A stretch of 18,027 bases of DNA from CAZPQV01 sp964588705 (GTDB lineage Bacteria; Bacteroidota; Bacteroidia; Flavobacteriales; Weeksellaceae), in the NCBI GenBank assembly GCA_964588705.1, contig CAZPQV010000046.1:1-18027 (forward strand), written 5' to 3'. This document shows positions 14,531 to 18,027 of the stretch, piece by piece. Each line of letters starts with the position of its first letter. The first letter of the stretch is position 1. Made by a program: the position numbers and the translations under genes. The notes under the pieces are model-generated. The model did no database searches, was not told the origin of the DNA, and worked only from the letters and a program-made list of their open reading frames with translations.

Positions 14531-15898
14531 TTATTGAGGATTGATGCTCTGAATTCTTTTATTTGAAAGTTTAAGAAATCGGGTAACGAGTAAAACCGCT
14601 GAAATGGTAAGGCCTAAACCAAGCGCAATCCACATTCCTAAAGCGCCCATTTTCATAGTAACGGTGAGGAAATATCCAAGTGGAATCGTAATCAGCCAAT
14701 AGGCAATAAACGTAAGATAGCTTGGGATTTTTACATCCTGCATACCGCGAAGTGCCCCCAATGTCGTCACCTGAATACCGTCTGAAAGCTGGAATAACGC
14801 TGCAATAATAAGGAGTTGAGAAGCCAACTGAATAACTTCAACATCTTCTTTCTGTGTGAAAAATGTTGGCAGAATATGTCTTCCGAGGATGAAGAACATT
14901 CCGCAAAGAAACATGTAAATAAAGGTAATCTTAATGTTATTGATTCCGATTTCCTTTAGCTCAACAAAATTTCTTTCTCCCATTTTCCGACCGATCATAA
15001 CGGTAGAAGCTACACTAAATCCGATACAGAGGTTAAAAGTAAAAGAAGCCATACTCAGCGCAATTTGATGCGAGGCAATATCTTTTGCTGAAACCAATCC
15101 GCAAATGAAAGCGGCACCCGCGAAAGCAGTAACTTCAAAAAACATTTGAAAAGCAGTTGGAAGACCAAGTCTCAGCATTTTATTGAACATCTCCTTGCTG
15201 AACGTGGTAATCTTCAATGCAAAATCTTTAATGTAACGCTTTGTTGTGGGGTGTTTCATCATGACGTAATAAATAAATACCATCATAAAGATTCTTGCCG
15301 TAAGTGTTGCCAAAGCAGATCCTTTCACGCCCATTGCCGGAAAACCAAATAATCCTTTGATGAAAACGTAGTTCAGGGCAATGTTTATAACGTTGGCAAT
15401 AATAGTTGCCTTCGTTACACCTATTGTATAACCCAATCCTTCCGACACTTCACGCATCGTTTGGAACGCCATAAAAGGAATGACGCTAAATGCCATTACA
15501 AAAAGAAAATCCTTTGTATCGGGAATAATTTCCGGCGGTTGATTCAGATATTTTAATAATGGAACAAAACCTAATAAAAGTCCCATTAATACAAGTCCTA
15601 CGACAATATTTAAAATAAAACCATGACGAAATACTGAATTAATTCTGTCGTGGTCATTTTGTGAATGTGCCTCAGAAACCAATGGCGGAATGGCGAATGA
15701 AATTCCCAATCCAAATATGAAAACTGAGATAAATAAAGCGTTGCCAAGCGAAACTGCTGCCAAAGCATTTGCGCCAAGTAATTTACCTACAATAATATTG
15801 TCGAAAAGCTGCACCGAAACCTGCCCTAATTGTGTGAGCATTACAGGTAATGCCAAGGTTAAGGTTTGCTTTGTATATTTTTTATTGAGAAAACTCAT
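14531..15898 (-). CDS. MATE-family multidrug efflux transporter
   Basis: A 455-residue membrane protein with about 12 hydrophobic segments arranged as two similar halves. The N-terminus is typical of the NorM/MATE group: QTLTLALPVMLTQLGQVSVQLFDNIIVGKLLGANALAAVSLGNALF. The second half contains the matching SHQIALSMASFTFNLCIGFSVASTVMIG segment. These transporters export cationic drugs or dyes in exchange for Na+ or H+ across the inner membrane. Length is normal and no key region is missing. A TAnnTTTG box lies 18 bases upstream. The gene may be cotranscribed with the following GNAT-nitrilase gene, since I see no terminator in the 65-base gap. The transported compound cannot be read from sequence. 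Confidence 0.94.
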   Translation of the reverse strand: MSFLNKKYTKQTLTLALPVMLTQLGQVSVQLFDNIIVGKLLGANALAAVSLGNALFISVFIFGLGISFAIPPLVSEAHSQNDHDRINSVFRHGFILNIVVGLVLMGLLLGFVPLLKYLNQPPEIIPDTKDFLFVMAFSVIPFMAFQTMREVSEGLGYTIGVTKATIIANVINIALNYVFIKGLFGFPAMGVKGSALATLTARIFMMVFIYYVMMKHPTTKRYIKDFALKITTFSKEMFNKMLRLGLPTAFQMFFEVTAFAGAAFICGLVSAKDIASHQIALSMASFTFNLCIGFSVASTVMIGRKMGERNFVELKEIGINNIKITFIYMFLCGMFFILGRHILPTFFTQKEDVEVIQLASQLLIIAALFQLSDGIQVTTLGALRGMQDVKIPSYLTFIAYWLITIPLGYFLTVTMKMGALGMWIALGLGLTISAVLLVTRFLKLSNKRIQSINPQ

Positions 15899-15916
15899 TT
15901 ATCGGAATATAATATG

Positions 15917-15924
15917 CAAAAGTA
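15917..15924 (-). promoter_or_regulatory. -7 promoter element for the MATE transporter gene
   Basis: On the minus strand this reads TACTTTTG, a perfect TAnnTTTG match 18 bases upstream of the ATG at 15898 and downstream of the terminator at 15981-16010. No clear TTG -33 element was seen. Confidence 0.55.
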
Positions 15925-15980
15925 AGGATTAGTTCGCGCTTTGAATAACATATAATCAAAAGTTTATCAAGTTTATTTCA

Positions 15981-16010
15981 TAAAAAAATCCGGTTAAAAA
16001 AACCGGATTA
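15981..16010 (-). terminator. Rho-independent terminator after the response regulator gene
   Basis: Perfect nine-pair stem AATCCGGTT / AACCGGATT with a five-base loop; on the minus strand it is followed by a run of seven T. It begins about 20 bases after the stop codon at 16031, so the regulator reading frame really ends there. Confidence 0.9.
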
Positions 16011-16030
16011 ATATTTTGAATATTTGTGAT

Positions 16031-17215
16031 TTATTTTCTTACAAAAGCTGCAACATCATCTGCGGTTACAGGATTTCCACCCAGAATAATCAATCGTTCA
16101 ACGACGTTTCTCAGCTCACGGATATTTCCGGTCCATGAGAACGATTCCAAAGCTTTAATCGCTTTATCGTCAAATTCTCGTGCGGTATTTCCCTGTTCGT
16201 CGGCTACCAGTTTTGCAAAATGATTTACCAATAGTTTGATGTCCTCTTTTCTTTCATCCAACGGCGGAACGTAGATTTCAATTACCGAAAGTCTGTGGTA
16301 AAGGTCTTCACGGAAACGTCCTGCTTCAATCTCCGTCTGCATATTTTTGTTGGTTGCTGCAACCACACGAACATCCACTTTTATTTCCTTGTCGCTACCA
16401 ACCGGAGAGACTTTACTTTCCTGCAGTGCACGGAGAACTTTTGCCTGTGCAATTAAGCTCATGTCTCCAATTTCATCCAGGAAAATTGTTCCGTTGTTAG
16501 CAAGTTCAAATTTACCTTGCTTATCTTTTATTGCTCCGGTAAACGAGCCTTTTACGTGTCCGAAAAGTTCACTTTCAATCAGTTCAGACGGAATGGCGGC
16601 ACAGTTTACTTCAACCATTGGTCCTTTGCTGCGCTCACTTTGTGCGTGAATGGCATGTGCAACCAATTCTTTTCCGGCACCGTTCGGACCTGTAATCAGA
16701 ACTCTAGCGTCAGAAGCGGCAACCTTATCAATCATATCCTGAATTTTTTTCAGGGCAGGACTTTCGCCAATCATCTGATATTTTTTGTTGACTTTCTTCT
16801 TTAAAGTCTTATTTTCCGTCTGAAGCGTTTTGTTTTCTTTAGACAGTTTTTCTTTATCTAAAGCATTTTTCACGCTGGTTATTAAACGGTTCAGGTCAAT
16901 TGGTTTGGTAATAAAGTCGTAGGCGCCTTCCTTCAGGCAATCAACGGCAGTATTAATATCTGCATGCCCGGACATCATTACGAATGTGCTTTCCGGTTTT
17001 AGGGCCATAGCCTGTTTAAGGAGTTCTGTTCCGGAAAGTTTTGGCATTTTAATGTCCGAAAGCACCAAAGCGAAATCTTCTTTTTCTATACTTTTATAGC
17101 CTTCCAATCCGTCATCAGCAATTAAGATTTCGTAATCTTTCAGTTCATCGGAAAGAATGTTTTCAATGGCTGTAGAAATAGCTTTTTCGTCTTCTACAAT
17201 TAGAATTTTCTGCAT
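16031..17215 (-). CDS. NtrC-family response regulator (receiver + sigma-54 AAA+) without a C-terminal HTH domain
   Basis: A 394-residue protein. Residues 1-118 are a receiver domain with the acidic pocket (VEDE), phospho-acceptor Asp54 (LVLSDIKMP) and Lys104 (FITKP). A short coiled-coil linker (about 118-145) leads to a sigma-54-interacting AAA+ domain (about 147-392): Walker A GPNGAGKE (176-183), the sigma-54 contact loop GSFTGA (223-228, usually GAFTGA), Walker B GTIFLDEIGD (242-251), arginine fingers R302 and R308, and GNIRELRN (363-370). The chain stops right after the AAA+ lid (DDVAAFVRK). Classical NtrC-type regulators continue about 60-80 residues with a Fis-type DNA-binding domain, which is missing here. 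It probably acts on sigma-54 from solution, or through a partner. No histidine kinase gene is next to it. Confidence 0.93.
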   Translation of the reverse strand: MQKILIVEDEKAISTAIENILSDELKDYEILIADDGLEGYKSIEKEDFALVLSDIKMPKLSGTELLKQAMALKPESTFVMMSGHADINTAVDCLKEGAYDFITKPIDLNRLITSVKNALDKEKLSKENKTLQTENKTLKKKVNKKYQMIGESPALKKIQDMIDKVAASDARVLITGPNGAGKELVAHAIHAQSERSKGPMVEVNCAAIPSELIESELFGHVKGSFTGAIKDKQGKFELANNGTIFLDEIGDMSLIAQAKVLRALQESKVSPVGSDKEIKVDVRVVAATNKNMQTEIEAGRFREDLYHRLSVIEIYVPPLDERKEDIKLLVNHFAKLVADEQGNTAREFDDKAIKALESFSWTGNIRELRNVVERLIILGGNPVTADDVAAFVRK

Positions 17216-17320
17216 GAGAGCAAGTTTAAAGATTTAATTAAGAAAGTCTTGAATTGGGCTGCAAAAACTGTTCCCAAACAACTTGTAAAAATATTAAAAA
17301 ATTACCAATTTTTCGTTGTT

Positions 17321-17980
17321 TTAGCGATTATAATTTCGTTCGCCAAATATTGCTGAACCTACACGAATGGAATTGGCACCGCATTCAATTGCCACAGGAA
17401 AATCTCCACTCATACCCATAGAAAGCGTTTCCAATTTTTTATGGAGCGAAAGCTGGTCGAAAAGTCTTTTTAGGAAACTGAATTCCCTTCGAATTTGCGC
17501 TTCATCATCAGTGAAAGTTGCCATTCCCATCAGTCCGGAAATCTCTACATTTGGAAAATTTCCCTGCAGCCATTTCAGAAAGAGTTCTTTTGTTTCAGAA
17601 ACCTCCAAACCAAATTTGGTATCTTCTTCGGCAATTTTTACCTGTAGCAGAACTTTTATTTTTCGGTTGTATTTCTCTGCCTGCTTGTTGATTTCCTTTA
17701 AAATTTTTTCTGAATCTACACTTTGAATCGTATCAACAAACTCAGCAATATATTTCACTTTATTCGTCTGCAGATGACCGATAAGATGCCACTGAATGTC
17801 GTTGGGTAAGAGAGGTTGCTTCTCAATCATTTCCTGAACTTTATTCTCGCCAAAAATTCTTTGTCCCAAATCATAGACCTCTTTTATTTTTTCAACAGGG
17901 TGCGTTTTGGATACGGCAACAAGTTCAACATTTTTGGGAAGTAGCTTCTGAAGGTGAGAATAATTCTCTTTTAATGACAT
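17321..17980 (-). CDS. YggS/PROSC-family pyridoxal-phosphate homeostasis protein
   Basis: A 219-residue single-domain protein of the YggS/PLPBP family, which binds pyridoxal 5'-phosphate without known catalysis and helps keep PLP and amino-acid pools balanced. The PLP lysine is K25 in VAVSKTHP. Other hallmarks are FGENKVQEM, WHLIGHLQTNKVKYI, and the C-terminal LSMGMSGDFPVAIECGANSIRVGSAIFG. It is fold type III, like the N-terminal barrel of alanine racemase. The length is slightly short for the family but complete. A TAnnTTTG box sits 14 bases upstream of the start. The next gene downstream, the response regulator, is 105 bases away; the link between them is not evident. Confidence 0.95.
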   Translation of the reverse strand: MSLKENYSHLQKLLPKNVELVAVSKTHPVEKIKEVYDLGQRIFGENKVQEMIEKQPLLPNDIQWHLIGHLQTNKVKYIAEFVDTIQSVDSEKILKEINKQAEKYNRKIKVLLQVKIAEEDTKFGLEVSETKELFLKWLQGNFPNVEISGLMGMATFTDDEAQIRREFSFLKRLFDQLSLHKKLETLSMGMSGDFPVAIECGANSIRVGSAIFGERNYNR

Positions 17981-17994
17981 TTTGAAATTTTTTA

Positions 17995-18002
17995 CAAATT
18001 TA
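17995..18002 (-). promoter_or_regulatory. -7 promoter element for the YggS-family gene
   Basis: On the minus strand this reads TAAATTTG, a perfect TAnnTTTG match ending 14 bases before the ATG at 17980, implying a very short leader. The window ends too soon to judge the -33 region fully. Confidence 0.55.
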
Positions 18003-18027
18003 GCAAAGAAATATTTGGTAATAAAAT

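Noticed and set aside
15981..16031. Possible lost HTH domain of the response regulator through a frameshift.
   Set aside because: Only about 20 bases separate the stop codon from a strong terminator, so no displaced domain is encoded there.
17285..17315. A/T-only hairpin after the YggS-family gene as a terminator.
   Set aside because: A seven-pair stem of A-T only with a three-base loop is too weak to call.
1..18027. Searched for CRISPR arrays, insertion sequences, phage genes, toxin-antitoxin pairs and defence systems.
   Set aside because: No repeated spacer pattern, transposase, integrase or recognisable defence domain was seen; the gene content is core-like.

Overview
The window looks like a chromosomal segment of a flavobacterium, most likely Chryseobacterium or a close relative in the Weeksellaceae. 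The evidence is: AT-rich DNA; starts preceded by A/T-rich sequence rather than Shine-Dalgarno motifs; several upstream regions with the Bacteroidota -7 element TAnnTTTG; an atpD-atpC pair with a short epsilon subunit; a sulfonolipid-type gene pair; DUF2723; and a TonB-dependent receptor. I see no rRNA, tRNA, CRISPR array, insertion sequence, prophage or integrase. The genus is an inference.

Left part (1-730): the end of atpD and all of atpC, separated by a small intergenic inverted-repeat element, then a strong terminator. A minus-strand terminator faces it. Positions 731-3142 (minus strand) hold a cysteine-synthase-like enzyme followed by an alpha-oxoamine synthase. Together they fit the first two steps of capnine/sulfonolipid synthesis (making cysteate, then condensing it with a fatty acyl thioester). 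A divergent promoter region (3143-3379) separates them from a rightward block.

Rightward block (3380-12924): a 1161-residue DUF2723/GT117-type membrane protein with its own terminator, then a promoter and a probable operon. The operon holds a second GT-C-like membrane protein, a DUF1697 protein (14-base overlap), kdsA (Kdo-8-phosphate synthase of the metal-dependent type), a small outer-membrane beta-barrel and a TonB-dependent receptor that starts with TTG. The shared theme is the cell envelope: glycosylation, lipopolysaccharide core sugar and outer-membrane proteins. A symmetric terminator at 12923-12955 closes it and also serves the converging gene.

Right part (12954-17980, all minus strand): a PLP-homeostasis protein (YggS family), a sigma-54 activator-type response regulator that lacks the usual C-terminal DNA-binding domain, a MATE efflux transporter, and a GNAT acetyltransferase-nitrilase fusion. 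Most of these are housekeeping or widely shared flavobacterial genes. The best leads are the sulfonolipid pair, the tandem GT-C membrane enzymes, the response regulator without a helix-turn-helix, and the intergenic repeat. I did not find a clear new defence system or mobile system.
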